Assembly (NCBI GenBank): GCA_002104535.1
Contig: NBOG01000009.1
Coordinates: forward strand, 62,001 to 126,000
Direction of reading: 5' to 3'
DNA: 64,000 nt
DNA from: Cognaticolwellia sediminilitoris
Lineage (GTDB): Bacteria; Pseudomonadota; Gammaproteobacteria; Enterobacterales; Alteromonadaceae
The translations under genes were made by a program, and so were the position numbers. Below are positions 34,528 through 44,341 of this stretch, one piece after another. Each line of letters begins with the position of its first letter. The stretch's first letter is position 1. Under the pieces are notes generated by a model. It was given only the letters and a program-made list of their open reading frames with translations, was not told the DNA's origin and did not search any database.

Positions 34528-35186
34528 TGAATAAAGTTATAAGCCTTATTGTCGCATTAGGGGCTTTGGCGGCTGGTATAATGTTATTTGGTCAATTAAA
34601 TAAAAAAGCGCCGGTTGAGTTTGCTTTGCATTATCAACAGGCACGAGACATTAAACCGTTTGAATTAACCGACCATCTCGGTGTTGCGTTTAATAACGAA
34701 TCATTAAAAGGGCAGTGGAGTTGGGTATTTTTTGGTTATACCTCATGTCCTGATGTTTGTCCGACAACATTACAAGAAATGAACTTTATTTATGATGATT
34801 TGAAAGCCATCGCAAGTAATAGCCAAGTGCTATTAGTGTCTGTTGACCCTAAACGGGACACCCAAGAAAAACTTGCGAGCTATATTGGCTACTTTAACCC
34901 AGAGTTTAAAGCACTACACGGTGACCATGGCGCGTTATTTCCTTTTGCTCGAAACTTAGGCTTAATGTATGCCATTACGGAGCCTGAAGCGCAGTCAGAC
35001 GATTTAGAAAGCCATGGTGCAAGTGTCAGTAATTATTTAGTTGATCACAGCGCTTCATTGGTTTTGATAAATCCGGCAGGTAAGGTTGAAGCAATTTTTA
35101 AACCTAAACAGGCACTAGGTGAAGTACCTGTTATTGAAACTGATAAGCTGATCAGTGACTTTGCTAAAATCGTTGATTTGTATTAA
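34527..35186 (+). CDS. SCO1/SenC copper chaperone for cytochrome oxidase
   Basis: A 219-residue membrane-anchored thioredoxin-fold protein. The copper site is intact: FGYTSCPDVCPTTLQE (Cys74, Cys78) and a late His in YLVDHSASLVLINP. The N-terminal helix (4-22) anchors it in the inner membrane facing the periplasm. It loads the CuA centre of subunit II. Last gene of the cox operon; its stop is followed by the convergent polysaccharide deacetylase gene with no clear terminator between them. Confidence 0.95.
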   Translation: MNKVISLIVALGALAAGIMLFGQLNKKAPVEFALHYQQARDIKPFELTDHLGVAFNNESLKGQWSWVFFGYTSCPDVCPTTLQEMNFIYDDLKAIASNSQVLLVSVDPKRDTQEKLASYIGYFNPEFKALHGDHGALFPFARNLGLMYAITEPEAQSDDLESHGASVSNYLVDHSASLVLINPAGKVEAIFKPKQALGEVPVIETDKLISDFAKIVDLY

Positions 35187-35204
35187 TTTGAAGCTTAGTT
35201 TTAC

Positions 35205-36254
35205 TTACAGCGGATACCACTGACGGTTTTCGTTTAAAATAAACCAAGGTTTTGAATACCAATAAAACCGGCCGGGCTCACTTATGCTCGGCGCTGTACA
35301 GTTACATCGCACGCGGCCAGTCGGCAACGGAGCACTATAATTAATAGTAAACATTTCATCACCTTGCCATTCTACTTTCTGACGCCCTAATCCGGTAATA
35401 TAACAATGTAATTCTTCCGGATTAAAATCATCAACCACTATATTAAAGCTGACCGATGTTGTCTCTCCTTGTTGAAAAATAGTGCGTTGATTTTGCTCAT
35501 CAAGACTAATATTAAAAGGTAGAGAATCAATTTTATCGCGTAAACTCGATAACTGATCATAAGGTTGTGAGGCCGGGAAACGTGGGATACTCGTAAGATC
35601 AGTCGTTAAGCCAACTGCGCCTGATTGTTGTGAAAATGCGACGAAATCATTGTCACGTATCCATTGTTGAACCTCGGGGCTATATTCCCCGTATGGGTAA
35701 GCAAAATAACGCCAACTTTGCCCTGTTTGTTCAGCAATTATATTTTCAGCAGCTAATAAGCTTGTGGTGTTTTTTGCTAACCATGCTTGCTGAGTCATGC
35801 CTTCAGGAATTCGCGCTAATGAGTCGTGTTCCATGCCGTGATTGGCAATGATAACGCCATCCTCAGCCATGGACTTTAATTGTTGCCATGATAGGTATTG
35901 TGAAGAGGTTTGTTCTACGATGCCAGGGTTAATAAAAATGGTAAAAGGGAAACCGTGTTTATCTAAAATCGGTTTACCATGGGTTAAAATATTTATGTAA
36001 GCATCATCAAAAGTAATCACCACAGACTTATCGGGTAATGCTTGTTGCTGTTTTATGGCACTGACCATTTTTGATAAAGGTATAACCTTAAAGTTATGGT
36101 CTTCAAGATATTGCATATGCTTGGCAAATTGTGCGGGAGAAATACTGGTACTTGCCGGCGTAGTATCGCTAACATGATGATATTGTAGAATAACAGTGGC
36201 AAAACTGGTGAAGTGAAGGCTTAAGCACAATGCTGCCAACAGTCGGTATTTCAT
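35205..36254 (-). CDS. Exported polysaccharide deacetylase-family protein
   Basis: Starts best at the ATG 36252-36254, which has AGGAAG upstream and gives a clean signal peptide (MKYRLLAALCLSLHFTSFA); a longer in-frame extension to 36332 lacks both. About 349 residues. NodB-fold motifs: VVITFDDAY (metal-site Asp pair), NHGMEHDSLARI (HxxxH metal ligands), and FAYPYGEYSPEV. The C-terminal 90 residues form an extra beta-rich domain. It should remove acetyl groups from N-acetylated surface or peptidoglycan sugars. Single gene, divergent from the MATE gene. Confidence 0.85.
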   Translation of the reverse strand: MKYRLLAALCLSLHFTSFATVILQYHHVSDTTPASTSISPAQFAKHMQYLEDHNFKVIPLSKMVSAIKQQQALPDKSVVITFDDAYINILTHGKPILDKHGFPFTIFINPGIVEQTSSQYLSWQQLKSMAEDGVIIANHGMEHDSLARIPEGMTQQAWLAKNTTSLLAAENIIAEQTGQSWRYFAYPYGEYSPEVQQWIRDNDFVAFSQQSGAVGLTTDLTSIPRFPASQPYDQLSSLRDKIDSLPFNISLDEQNQRTIFQQGETTSVSFNIVVDDFNPEELHCYITGLGRQKVEWQGDEMFTINYSAPLPTGRVRCNCTAPSISEPGRFYWYSKPWFILNENRQWYPL

Positions 36255-36354
36255 GATAATCTTCCTAGAGAAATTAAAAGGCTTTAAATAATGGGCTAAA
36301 ATAGCTTTTTTTAGACAATTTATATAGCCCATTCGTCAACAAAGGTCTGCTTTT

Positions 36355-37686
36355 TTGAAATTTAATGATATAGCACGTCACAAGCAGTTATTTGTCTTGG
36401 CACTGCCGATGATATTGTCAAATATCACTGCGCCGCTTCTCGGCTTGGTAGACACAGCTGTGATCGGACATCTTGAGTTTGCTTATTATTTAGGTGGCAG
36501 CACCGTGGGCGCTATGATCATAACCGCTATCACTTGGTTGTGTGGTTTTCTTAGAATGTCGACAACCGGCTTATCTGCGCAGGCTTTTGGGCAAGATAAT
36601 AGTGAACTAAACTGTTTGATATTACTTCGCGGCATTATTGTCGCATCTGCAATTGGTTTGTCTGTAATCGTTTTTCAATCATTTTATTTAGATCTGGCAT
36701 TATCGCTTGCTGGTGGCTCTGAACAAGTACAGTTTTATGCCAGAGAGTATAGCTCTGTGCGTGTTTGGGGGTTACCGGCTGCACTGGCAAATTTAGTGAT
36801 TCTTGGCTGGCTGCTGGGTAACCATAAAACCAAGGTAGTTTTGTGGTTAATTATTGCCACTAATTTAATTAATTTGTTACTCGATTTATTATTTGTTATT
36901 GGTTTTGGTTGGCAGGTTAAAGGCGTTGCTGCTGCAACATTGATAGCAGAATATAGTGGCTTATTTATTGGCTTGAGCTTAATTTTTGCAAATTTCAAAC
37001 AAAAATTTTTCGGTTTATTTACTTCGACAAAACACTTAATAGCACGAATCACTGAAAAAGCCGCTTTGCTAAGTTATTTCAAACTCAATAGAGATATTTT
37101 AATTCGTACTTTATGTCTCGAAATATGCTTTATTTTTATGACCTTTCAAGGCGCAAGGTTAGGTGACGACGTCATTGCAGCGAACGCTATATTGATGAAT
37201 TTTTTGATGTTAATTTCATTCGGCTTGGACGGTATTGCGAATGCGGCAGAAGTGATGGTCGGTAAAGCAAAAGGTGAAAACAATCAAAAGAGCATGTTTG
37301 TCAGTGTCAATGTCGCATTGTTTTGGACCGGTATTTTTGCGGTAATGTATAGTTTGCTGTTTTATACGGGCGGACAATATTTTATTTCAACGATTTCGAG
37401 TATTCCAGAAGTGGTTGAGTATGCTCAGCGCCATATGATTTGGATTATTGCTTTGCCGTTACTCGCTTGTTGGTGTTACTTATACGACGGCGTATACGTT
37501 GGTTTGATGCAGGCACATGTGATGAGAAATAGCATGTTAGTCGCCACATTTGGCTGCTTCTTTCCGGTATGGTGGTTGTTAAAAGACTATGGTAATCATG
37601 GCTTGTGGGCGGCGTTTTCAGTATTCATGTTAGCGCGAGGTGTTACTTTAGCGTGGCATTATCAGCGTAACAGGTATTCGTTTTAA
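36355..37686 (+). CDS. MATE-family efflux transporter (DinF-like)
   Basis: A 443-residue inner membrane protein with twelve membrane helices in two halves. LALPMILSNITAPLLGLVDT at the N-terminus and GLDGIANAAEVMVGKAKGE in the second half are typical of the DinF branch of MATE transporters, which export cationic drugs or metabolites with Na+ or H+. TTG is the start; no SOS box precedes it although DinF is SOS-controlled in E. coli. Its 3' end overlaps the convergent 78-residue gene by 4 bp. Confidence 0.9.
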   Translation: MKFNDIARHKQLFVLALPMILSNITAPLLGLVDTAVIGHLEFAYYLGGSTVGAMIITAITWLCGFLRMSTTGLSAQAFGQDNSELNCLILLRGIIVASAIGLSVIVFQSFYLDLALSLAGGSEQVQFYAREYSSVRVWGLPAALANLVILGWLLGNHKTKVVLWLIIATNLINLLLDLLFVIGFGWQVKGVAAATLIAEYSGLFIGLSLIFANFKQKFFGLFTSTKHLIARITEKAALLSYFKLNRDILIRTLCLEICFIFMTFQGARLGDDVIAANAILMNFLMLISFGLDGIANAAEVMVGKAKGENNQKSMFVSVNVALFWTGIFAVMYSLLFYTGGQYFISTISSIPEVVEYAQRHMIWIIALPLLACWCYLYDGVYVGLMQAHVMRNSMLVATFGCFFPVWWLLKDYGNHGLWAAFSVFMLARGVTLAWHYQRNRYSF

Positions 37687-37919
37687 TCTTTTGTTCTATT
37701 AACAATATGATATAAGCGATTGGCAAACATACCGATGTAACCGTAAATGGCAAATAGGCAGCCGCAAGCTAAAATAACTAAGCCGATTATTTGCCAAATA
37801 TGGCTTTGGTAGATACCCAGAAAGATTAAGGCGAGGCCGATAACAAAAAGACCAAGTCCACTGAGAAAACGCTTCATGCTGCGTTGTGGATCTTGGCCTA
37901 GTTTCTCTAACAAAGACAT
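37683..37919 (-). CDS. Small two-helix membrane protein
   Basis: A 78-residue protein with two hydrophobic helices (about 20-40 and 46-67), a basic N-terminal segment (GQDPQRSMKRFLSGLG) and a short charged tail. I recognise no family beyond small membrane proteins found beside nfuA in related bacteria. It follows nfuA by 12 bp on the same strand and probably shares its transcript. Confidence 0.6.
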   Translation of the reverse strand: MSLLEKLGQDPQRSMKRFLSGLGLFVIGLALIFLGIYQSHIWQIIGLVILACGCLFAIYGYIGMFANRLYHIVNRTKD

Positions 37920-37931
37920 AGACTAAATTAT

Positions 37932-38513
37932 CTAGTAGTAAGAGTGTTCACCGCGCTCATGCTCGGTCATATCTTTAACGCCTTTAATTTCATCGCCCAT
38001 CATGTCGATTAATTGCTTTTCAATACCGTCTTTCACCGTAACATCAATTTGTGCACAACCATTACAGCCGCCGCCAAATTGTAAGACAGCATAACCGTCT
38101 TCAGTGATTTCCATTAGCGTACATTCGCCGCCATGGCCAGCCAGTTGAGGGTTAACTTCTGCTTTTAAAAAGTAATCAACACGTTCAAATAAAGGCGCAT
38201 CATCGGCAACTTTACGCAACTTAGCGTTTGGCGCTTTTAAGGTTAATTGCGAGCCCATTTGATCAGTCGTAAAGTCTATTTCAGCGTCTTCTAAAAATAA
38301 TTTACTATCAGCATCGATGTAAGCAGAGAAGTGTTCATACTTTAATTCAATGTCGTCAGCTTCTACAGCGTCAGCTGGACAGTATGATACACCGCATTCT
38401 GCGCTCGCTGTACCTGGATTGACAACAAACACTCGGATACTGGTACCTTCAGCTTGTTGAGAAAGTAGTTTTACAAAATGTTCTTGTGCAGTTTCTGAAA
38501 TGTTAATATTCAT
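37932..38513 (-). CDS. nfuA: Fe-S biogenesis protein NfuA
   Basis: A 193-residue protein with an N-terminal degenerate A-type domain (residues 1-100) and a C-terminal Nfu domain with CNGC (Cys150, Cys153), positions nearly equal to E. coli NfuA (149, 152). [19 protein letters not shown] is the cluster-binding loop. NfuA carries 4Fe-4S clusters to target proteins and protects them under oxidative stress. The bioH/gntX-like genes lie nearby as in E. coli, though a peptidase gene intervenes here. Confidence 0.97.
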   Translation of the reverse strand: MNINISETAQEHFVKLLSQQAEGTSIRVFVVNPGTASAECGVSYCPADAVEADDIELKYEHFSAYIDADSKLFLEDAEIDFTTDQMGSQLTLKAPNAKLRKVADDAPLFERVDYFLKAEVNPQLAGHGGECTLMEITEDGYAVLQFGGGCNGCAQIDVTVKDGIEKQLIDMMGDEIKGVKDMTEHERGEHSYY

Positions 38514-38733
38514 GCTATTTTACTCTTCACTACTGGGGTTGAATGCTCAATACCCGACTATTTTACTCAAGTATGCTTATTTTACTCTTCTCAGGCATTT
38601 GGCGCTAGTCCTAGATGGTATAAATTATTAGCAGGTAATGTAAAAGACAAAGTAATTACTAATTATCAAGAGATAACTAGTTCAAATGTCATTATTTTGT
38701 TATTTTACCCGACAATTAAATAAGGAAGCTTTT

Positions 38734-41286
38734 ATGTTGTTATCATGGTCACGGGTTGTACTGATTTTATTAATAAGTACATCATTTTCAGCTTTTAGTG
38801 CCAGTGTAAGTACCTACTTACCTGATGGTGAAGTATATAGTGATGCAGTACCTAAGCCAGAATCGATGTTAGGATTTGGTGTCGGTGAACGCCATCCTCG
38901 CCATGATCAAGTATTGAGCTACTTAGAAAAAGTTGCAGCTTCATCAGCTCGAGTACAAATTAAAGAAATAGGCCGCACCACGCAATTTCGCTCACAAGTG
39001 TTATTGACTATTTCAAGTGCTAATAACTTAAAGAACCTTGAGCAAATACTTGCTCGCCGTGCTGATATTGAAGCTTCAGCTAAAGACCCTGTTGTAGTGT
39101 GGTTAGGGTATAGTGTTCATGGGGATGAAATCAGCGGAACTAATGCTGCCATGGTTGTTGCCTATCACCTTGCTGCTGCTCAAAGTGAAGTAGTTCAAAA
39201 TATGCTTAAAGAAACCATCATTGTGATCGAGCCTAGTATTAATCCGGATGGTATGGACAGGTTTGTTAATTGGGCAACTACACATCGTGGTATCACTGAA
39301 AACCCCGATCCTAATCACATTGAACATCATCAAAATTGGCGCACCGGTCGTACTAACCATTATGGTTTTGATCTTAATCGCGACTGGTTGTTGTTATCGC
39401 AAAAAGAAAGTCAAAATCGTCTACCTTATTTTCATCAATACCAACCTAATGTATTGGGTGATTTTCATGAAATGGGTGCCAATAGTAGTTACTTTTTTCA
39501 ACCGGGTATTCCAACCCGAACGCACCCGTTAACACCGGCTAAAAATACCGAGTTAACACAGTTACTCGCGACATATCATGCGAAAGCGCTCGATGCTTCA
39601 AACCGCTTGTATTACAGCGAAGAAAGTTTTGATGACTTTTATTACGGTAAAGGCTCAACTTATCCTGATATTAATGGCGGTATAGGTGTGCTGTTCGAAC
39701 AAGCGAGCAGTCGAGGGCTTCAACAAAATACAGTGAATGGTTTACTGACCTTTGAATTCGGCATTCAAAACCATGTTTTAACGTCATTATCGACAATTGA
39801 AGGGGCATGGAAAAACCAGGCTAAATTTAAAGCTTACCGAAAGGACTTTTATCAGTTAGCACAGCAACAAGCCAGTGACGAAAATTTTAATGGTTATATT
39901 ATTACAGAAACAAAAGATAAGTACCGTTTGCATAGCTTCTTGAGTAAATTACAACAGCATCAGATTAAGGTTTACCCATTAACACATGACTATAAAATTC
40001 ATGAAAATACGTATCGTGCAGCTGATAGTTATTATATTCCGTTGGCACAACCACAATATCGAGTGATCAAAGCATTATTCAATCAACAAAAAGACTTCCA
40101 AGACAATACCTTTTACGATGTTTCAGGCTGGACATTACCGTTAGCCATGAATATAAAATTTGCCAAAGTGGGTCGAACGTGGGGCTTGAAAACGGCCAAA
40201 TCACCTTGGCAATCCCACGAGCAAGAACAAGTCAGTGTTAATGACTCGGCTTACGCATATATTTTTGAATGGCATGACTTTTTAGCACCTAAACTGCTGC
40301 ATAAATTAACCCATGCGCAGATAAATGCAAAGGTCGCAACCAAAGCATTTTCAGCTAGCGTCAACGGCGAAATTAAAAACTTTGAACAAGGCACTATTGT
40401 TTTACCATCAGGCATTCAGACACTAGCAGGCTGGCGAGATATAGTTAAAGAGTTCGCGCTGAAAAATCATATAACGTTACTTGCTTTAGATACCGGTTTG
40501 ACGGCCAAAGGCATTGATGTTGGCAGTAGCTCATTCCGCCCAGTGACGTTACCAAAAGTAATGTTAGTTGGAGGCAAAGGCGTATCTCAATATGAAGCGG
40601 GGGAGATGCTTTATTATCTTGATAACTTGTTAGAAATTCCCGTGACAGTTGTGGAAATGCAGCGGTTAGCGAAAGTCGATTTATCGAGTTACAGCAACAT
40701 TATTATGGTTGATGGTAATTATTCAACGCTAGATACCAAGGCAGTAGGGAATCTTAAGTCTTGGGTATCAAATGGCGGCGTATTATTTGGCCAAAAACGT
40801 GCAGCAAGTTGGCTATCAGCAAAAGAGTTGCTAAAAATTGACTTTGTCAGCAAAAGTCACCTTGATCAATTATTCGATACTGACAATTTACATTACGGTG
40901 ATAAAGAAAAACTCGCCGGCAGAAAACGTATAGCCGGTGCTATTTTTCAAGCTGAACTAGATGTTAGTCACCCGCTAGCTTTTGGTTATCATACAAGTGC
41001 CTTGCCTGTATTTCGCAATAGCACAGTGATTATGGAGCAAACAACCATACCGTTTATCAGTGTTGCAAAGTACACAAAAACACCACTGTTAAGTGGTTAT
41101 ACCGATAAAAACTTGGTTAATCGTATCGCTAATAATCCAACGCTAGTTGCTCATAATGTTGGCAAAGGTCGTGTGATAGCGAGTACAGATAATCTGGCTT
41201 TTAGAGGCTACTTTTTAGGTAGTATGAAAATAATCGCTAACAGTTTATTTTTCGCGAAAGCTTTTAGCGCTAATCCAGCTGGCTAG
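38734..41286 (+). CDS. Exported M14-family zinc carboxypeptidase
   Basis: About 850 residues from the ATG at 38734, which has AAGGAAG upstream and begins a signal peptide (to about residue 25, ending FSAFSA); an in-frame ATG 16 codons earlier gives a poor signal. The M14 zinc site is visible as VHGDEISGTNAAM (HxxE) and a third His further on in VLGDFHEMGANSSYFF. A catalytic-domain tail and a long C-terminal part (with VGGKGVSQYEAGEMLYYLD and an ATP-grasp-free GATase-like fold) follow. Substrate likely peptides. It sits between the nfuA and comF/bioH genes, splitting a conserved neighbourhood. Confidence 0.85.
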   Translation: MLLSWSRVVLILLISTSFSAFSASVSTYLPDGEVYSDAVPKPESMLGFGVGERHPRHDQVLSYLEKVAASSARVQIKEIGRTTQFRSQVLLTISSANNLKNLEQILARRADIEASAKDPVVVWLGYSVHGDEISGTNAAMVVAYHLAAAQSEVVQNMLKETIIVIEPSINPDGMDRFVNWATTHRGITENPDPNHIEHHQNWRTGRTNHYGFDLNRDWLLLSQKESQNRLPYFHQYQPNVLGDFHEMGANSSYFFQPGIPTRTHPLTPAKNTELTQLLATYHAKALDASNRLYYSEESFDDFYYGKGSTYPDINGGIGVLFEQASSRGLQQNTVNGLLTFEFGIQNHVLTSLSTIEGAWKNQAKFKAYRKDFYQLAQQQASDENFNGYIITETKDKYRLHSFLSKLQQHQIKVYPLTHDYKIHENTYRAADSYYIPLAQPQYRVIKALFNQQKDFQDNTFYDVSGWTLPLAMNIKFAKVGRTWGLKTAKSPWQSHEQEQVSVNDSAYAYIFEWHDFLAPKLLHKLTHAQINAKVATKAFSASVNGEIKNFEQGTIVLPSGIQTLAGWRDIVKEFALKNHITLLALDTGLTAKGIDVGSSSFRPVTLPKVMLVGGKGVSQYEAGEMLYYLDNLLEIPVTVVEMQRLAKVDLSSYSNIIMVDGNYSTLDTKAVGNLKSWVSNGGVLFGQKRAASWLSAKELLKIDFVSKSHLDQLFDTDNLHYGDKEKLAGRKRIAGAIFQAELDVSHPLAFGYHTSALPVFRNSTVIMEQTTIPFISVAKYTKTPLLSGYTDKNLVNRIANNPTLVAHNVGKGRVIASTDNLAFRGYFLGSMKIIANSLFFAKAFSANPAG

Positions 41287-42050
41287 GTCGGTAATGCTAA
41301 AGAAATACACAGGAGTGTAATCGTTTGCACTCCATTTTTTTTAAGTAGCTTACATATTTCATTGGCCGTGGTGCCTGTGGTCACAACATCATCTATTAAA
41401 ATTACATGTGTAGGTAATTGCTCCAGAGCACTTTTGTTCAAGGCAAAAGCATTTTTTAAATTTTGCCTACGTTCTTTACCTGACTTTCCCACCTGGTTTT
41501 CTGTCCGTCTTTGTCGAATAACAATGTCGGAGTAGTAAGGATAATCAAAATTTTTAGCGAATTTTCTGGCAATCAAGTGAGCTTGATTAAACCCTCGCAA
41601 TTGCCATTTTTTTATGTGTAATGGCACGGCAGTGATCAAGGTGTTTTCGGCGTTTAAATTGGGTTGGTCATCGTTAAGATATTGTTGCCAATGCAGCACT
41701 AACAAGTAGCTCAGTAGTTCAGCTAACTCTGTTTTATGGCCATATTTCAATTGACTAATCCAACTATCGAAAGGCCAGACATAAGGGGCTACTGCTAATA
41801 AACGTTGAAAGTGATTTTTCGGAATAAGTTGAGTAATTGCGGGCCAATTGAGTAGATTGTAAGGTATATGCGGATGTTTAAAGTACGGCAAGTCTGCCTG
41901 ACAGTATTGGCAAAGCAATGGGTGAAGAGCGCAGCTATTGCCGCATAAGATGCAAGAACTGACCTTAAGCCTTACTTGCTTAAATGCTTGCTGTACAAGC
42001 TGCTGTAATGTGAGTAAGGCTTTATCGCTGTTGTTGCTGGTAAATTCCAT
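41283..42050 (-). CDS. ComF/GntX-family phosphoribosyltransferase-like protein
   Basis: About 255 residues from the ATG at 42048-42050; an ATG nine bases earlier directly abuts the AAAGG and is less likely. The N-terminus has two CxxC zinc pairs (CILCGNSCALHPLLCQYC) and the C-terminus a PRTase motif ILIDDVVTTGTTANE. ComF proteins help DNA uptake or use of DNA; the E. coli homologue GntX lets cells use DNA as a carbon source. It is divergent from bioH, as in E. coli. Its stop overlaps the M14 peptidase stop by 4 bp. Confidence 0.88.
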   Translation of the reverse strand: MEFTSNNSDKALLTLQQLVQQAFKQVRLKVSSCILCGNSCALHPLLCQYCQADLPYFKHPHIPYNLLNWPAITQLIPKNHFQRLLAVAPYVWPFDSWISQLKYGHKTELAELLSYLLVLHWQQYLNDDQPNLNAENTLITAVPLHIKKWQLRGFNQAHLIARKFAKNFDYPYYSDIVIRQRRTENQVGKSGKERRQNLKNAFALNKSALEQLPTHVILIDDVVTTGTTANEICKLLKKNGVQTITLLCISLALPT

Positions 42051-42104
42051 TTTCAGCATCCTTTGGGTAAACTACGCCTTTACTAAATTTAGAGAACTCA
42101 AGGC

Positions 42105-42902
42105 ATGACAGAAAGCATGGCAGATAGATTAAAAATAGCGAGTTATGGTCAAGGGATTCCTTTAGTTTTTATACATGGCTGGGGGCTTAACTCCGCTGTT
42201 TGGCAACCCTGCTTAGCTGCCTTGCAAGAAAGTTTTCAAGTCATAACCGTTGATTTACCTGGTTTTGCTTCCAATAAAGCATATCAACCTGAGCCATACT
42301 CATTAGTGGCAATAGCCGATGCTATTGCACATGCCGTAGATAAACCAGCGGTTTATATTGGTTGGTCATTAGGGGGCTTGGTCGCTAGCCAAATTACCAT
42401 TATGCAGCCAGAAAAAGTATTAGGTTTAGTCACTATTGCAAGTTCACCTCAGTTTGTTGAACGGGATAACTGGCCTGGCATTAAAGAAAATGTGTTAGCT
42501 TTGTTTCATCAGCAACTAGCAGAAGATACCGCAAAAACTATTAGTAACTTTTTAAAAATTCAAGCGATGGGCAGTCCCAATGTCCGTCATGATATTAAAA
42601 AAATTCGCGACTTAGTGATGCAGTACGAACAGCCAGAGCGGCAAGTGCTAGACGATTCACTACGCTTATTAGAAACATCAAACTTAACTGCACAGCTACA
42701 AAATATCAGCACGCCATTTTTAAGACTTTACGGGAAGCTCGATGGATTAGTGCCGAAGCGAGTTATTACATTAATTGACGCCCTTGTACCCAATAGTCAA
42801 AGCCATATCTTTGAGCAAGCTTCGCACGCGCCTTTTATTTCCCATCAAGAAGAGTTTTTAGCGATATTGAATAAATGGTTGGATGAATATATTAACTCAT
42901 AG
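42105..42902 (+). CDS. bioH: Pimeloyl-ACP methyl ester carboxylesterase BioH
   Basis: A 265-residue alpha/beta-hydrolase. VFIHGWGLNSAVWQP gives the oxyanion loop, GWSLGG the nucleophile (Ser88), RLYGKLDGLVP the acid (Asp) and SHAPFISH the catalytic His. These match BioH, which frees pimeloyl-ACP for biotin synthesis. Gene neighbourhood (divergent comF/gntX homologue and nearby nfuA) supports it. No biotin genes otherwise in the window. An in-frame ATG four codons in is a possible alternative start. Confidence 0.92.
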   Translation: MTESMADRLKIASYGQGIPLVFIHGWGLNSAVWQPCLAALQESFQVITVDLPGFASNKAYQPEPYSLVAIADAIAHAVDKPAVYIGWSLGGLVASQITIMQPEKVLGLVTIASSPQFVERDNWPGIKENVLALFHQQLAEDTAKTISNFLKIQAMGSPNVRHDIKKIRDLVMQYEQPERQVLDDSLRLLETSNLTAQLQNISTPFLRLYGKLDGLVPKRVITLIDALVPNSQSHIFEQASHAPFISHQEEFLAILNKWLDEYINS

Positions 42903-43030
42903 ACGATTGTTTACTTTTTCTCTGTTTTGGTTAATAATTAAACAGGTTAATACACTTAATATATTGATGAGTTAGTGGCTCATCGTTAACAAATCATTGT
43001 TAACATTAAAAATATATTTAGGAGAGTTTT

Positions 43031-43342
43031 ATGGAAATTCAATCTGCTTTTAATGCTGGTGTACAAGGTTTTCAAAAAGCCAGCGAAAGCGCGAGCAAAG
43101 CTGCTGAAAATATAGCAACGAGTGTTAGCGAAAATCCTGATTATTATGGTTTAGGTCAAGATTCTGACCAAGATAATGAAAATACCACGACAAGTTTGGC
43201 GTCTCAGGGCAATGATAATACCGTTAGCCTGACACAATCTGTGGTTGACTTACGTGTTGCTGAATTTCAAGCAAAAGCGTCTGCTGAGGTTGTAGAATCA
43301 GCTGATGAAAATCTAGGTACACTATTGGACGTTCGCGTTTAA
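43031..43342 (+). CDS. Small Ala/Ser-rich partner of the putative metalloprotease
   Basis: A 103-residue acidic protein with a helical N-terminus (SAFNAGVQGFQKASESASKA), an Asp/Asn/Thr-rich middle and a helical C-terminus (VVDLRVAEFQAKASAEVVES ending GTLLDVRV). The terminal helices resemble the rod-type D0 helices of flagellar axial proteins, but no flagellar gene is near. AGGAGAG upstream supports the start. The stop lies 5 bp before the next gene, so they are translated together. I do not recognise a named family. Confidence 0.6.
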   Translation: MEIQSAFNAGVQGFQKASESASKAAENIATSVSENPDYYGLGQDSDQDNENTTTSLASQGNDNTVSLTQSVVDLRVAEFQAKASAEVVESADENLGTLLDVRV

Positions 43343-43347
43343 CTGTT

Positions 43348-44325
43348 ATGAATATCACTTCGCAAAGCAATCATTCACCCATTCAAACTGCTGTTAATTT
43401 GCAGACTGATAGCTTGCGCCGTGATAATCAGCAACGAGAAATAATTACCAAGCCTGAGCCATCTGCTCAGTCGTCAGCAGAAAAAGGCGTAGCCTCGGAT
43501 AAAGAACGTGGGCGTACCCCGGCACAAAACAATGAGCAAGTAGACTTTGCTAGTTTACGAAAACAAGCTGAACTCGCCAACAATGAAATTGGTAGTGGTA
43601 CCAGTGGCTCTGGTCAAGAAAGTTCAAAAGGCAATGGCACTGATGATGATAGCACTGATGACAAAAATACGTCAGCGCAAGATCAAGACTCAGTAAGATC
43701 AGAGCAAGACACTAGTAAAGAAGATTATGCTGAAAAGCAAGTTATACGAAATCTTGAAAGTCGTGACAAAGAAGTGCGGAATCATGAAAGAGCTCATGCT
43801 TCTGTTGGAGGAGCGTTTACTGGTTCACCATCTTATTCGTTTGAAATAGGCCCAAATGGTAAAAAATATGCAGTAGGAGGTGAGGTTTCTGTTGATGTGA
43901 CGCCAGTTGCCGGTAATCCGAAAGAAACTATCGCTAAAATGAAAAAAATTCAGGCGGCAGCTTTAGCTCCAGCTAACCCGTCAGCACAAGATGTTAGAGT
44001 TGCGGCAACGGCTTCTAGTATTATTTTAGAGTCTCAAGCTGAGTTAATCAGCCTTAACTCAGCCGATACTGAGAAAAAGCCAAGTACTGGAAATTTATAC
44101 CGTGATAAAGAAGTGTTACTGCAAAGTGATGAGAGCTTTGAAAACAATGAAAGTAGCAAAGCGTTTGATCGCCATATAGCGCAAACGTTATCGGCTCAAG
44201 AAGTCATTGTTCCTAGTCGGCCTATCGCGGTTGATGAAAGAGCGGGTCGTATTGAGCAATTTTATTCAAATATTAATCATGCTTACGAGCAGCAAACCAA
44301 TTATCAATTTGAGTTAATCGCCTAA
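43348..44325 (+). CDS. CJM1_0395/SprA-type putative metalloprotease
   Basis: A 325-residue protein. Residues 1-130 are low-complexity and rich in Gln, Ser, Asp and Glu. At about 138-230 lies a conserved block: RDKEVRNHERAHASVGG with HERAH (146-150) as an HExxH-like site, then SFEIGPNGKKYAVGGEVSVD and AALAPANPSAQDVRVAA. This block defines the SprA-related/CJM1_0395 putative metalloprotease family, for which no substrate is known to me. No signal peptide is visible. Operon with the preceding 103-residue gene; a strong terminator follows 16 bp later. Confidence 0.75.
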   Translation: MNITSQSNHSPIQTAVNLQTDSLRRDNQQREIITKPEPSAQSSAEKGVASDKERGRTPAQNNEQVDFASLRKQAELANNEIGSGTSGSGQESSKGNGTDDDSTDDKNTSAQDQDSVRSEQDTSKEDYAEKQVIRNLESRDKEVRNHERAHASVGGAFTGSPSYSFEIGPNGKKYAVGGEVSVDVTPVAGNPKETIAKMKKIQAAALAPANPSAQDVRVAATASSIILESQAELISLNSADTEKKPSTGNLYRDKEVLLQSDESFENNESSKAFDRHIAQTLSAQEVIVPSRPIAVDERAGRIEQFYSNINHAYEQQTNYQFELIA

Positions 44326-44341
44326 TTTTTTTGTGAATATG

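Noticed and set aside
36310-36354. Possible SOS box before the DinF-like MATE gene
   Set aside because: No CTGT-N8-ACAG found in the upstream sequence.
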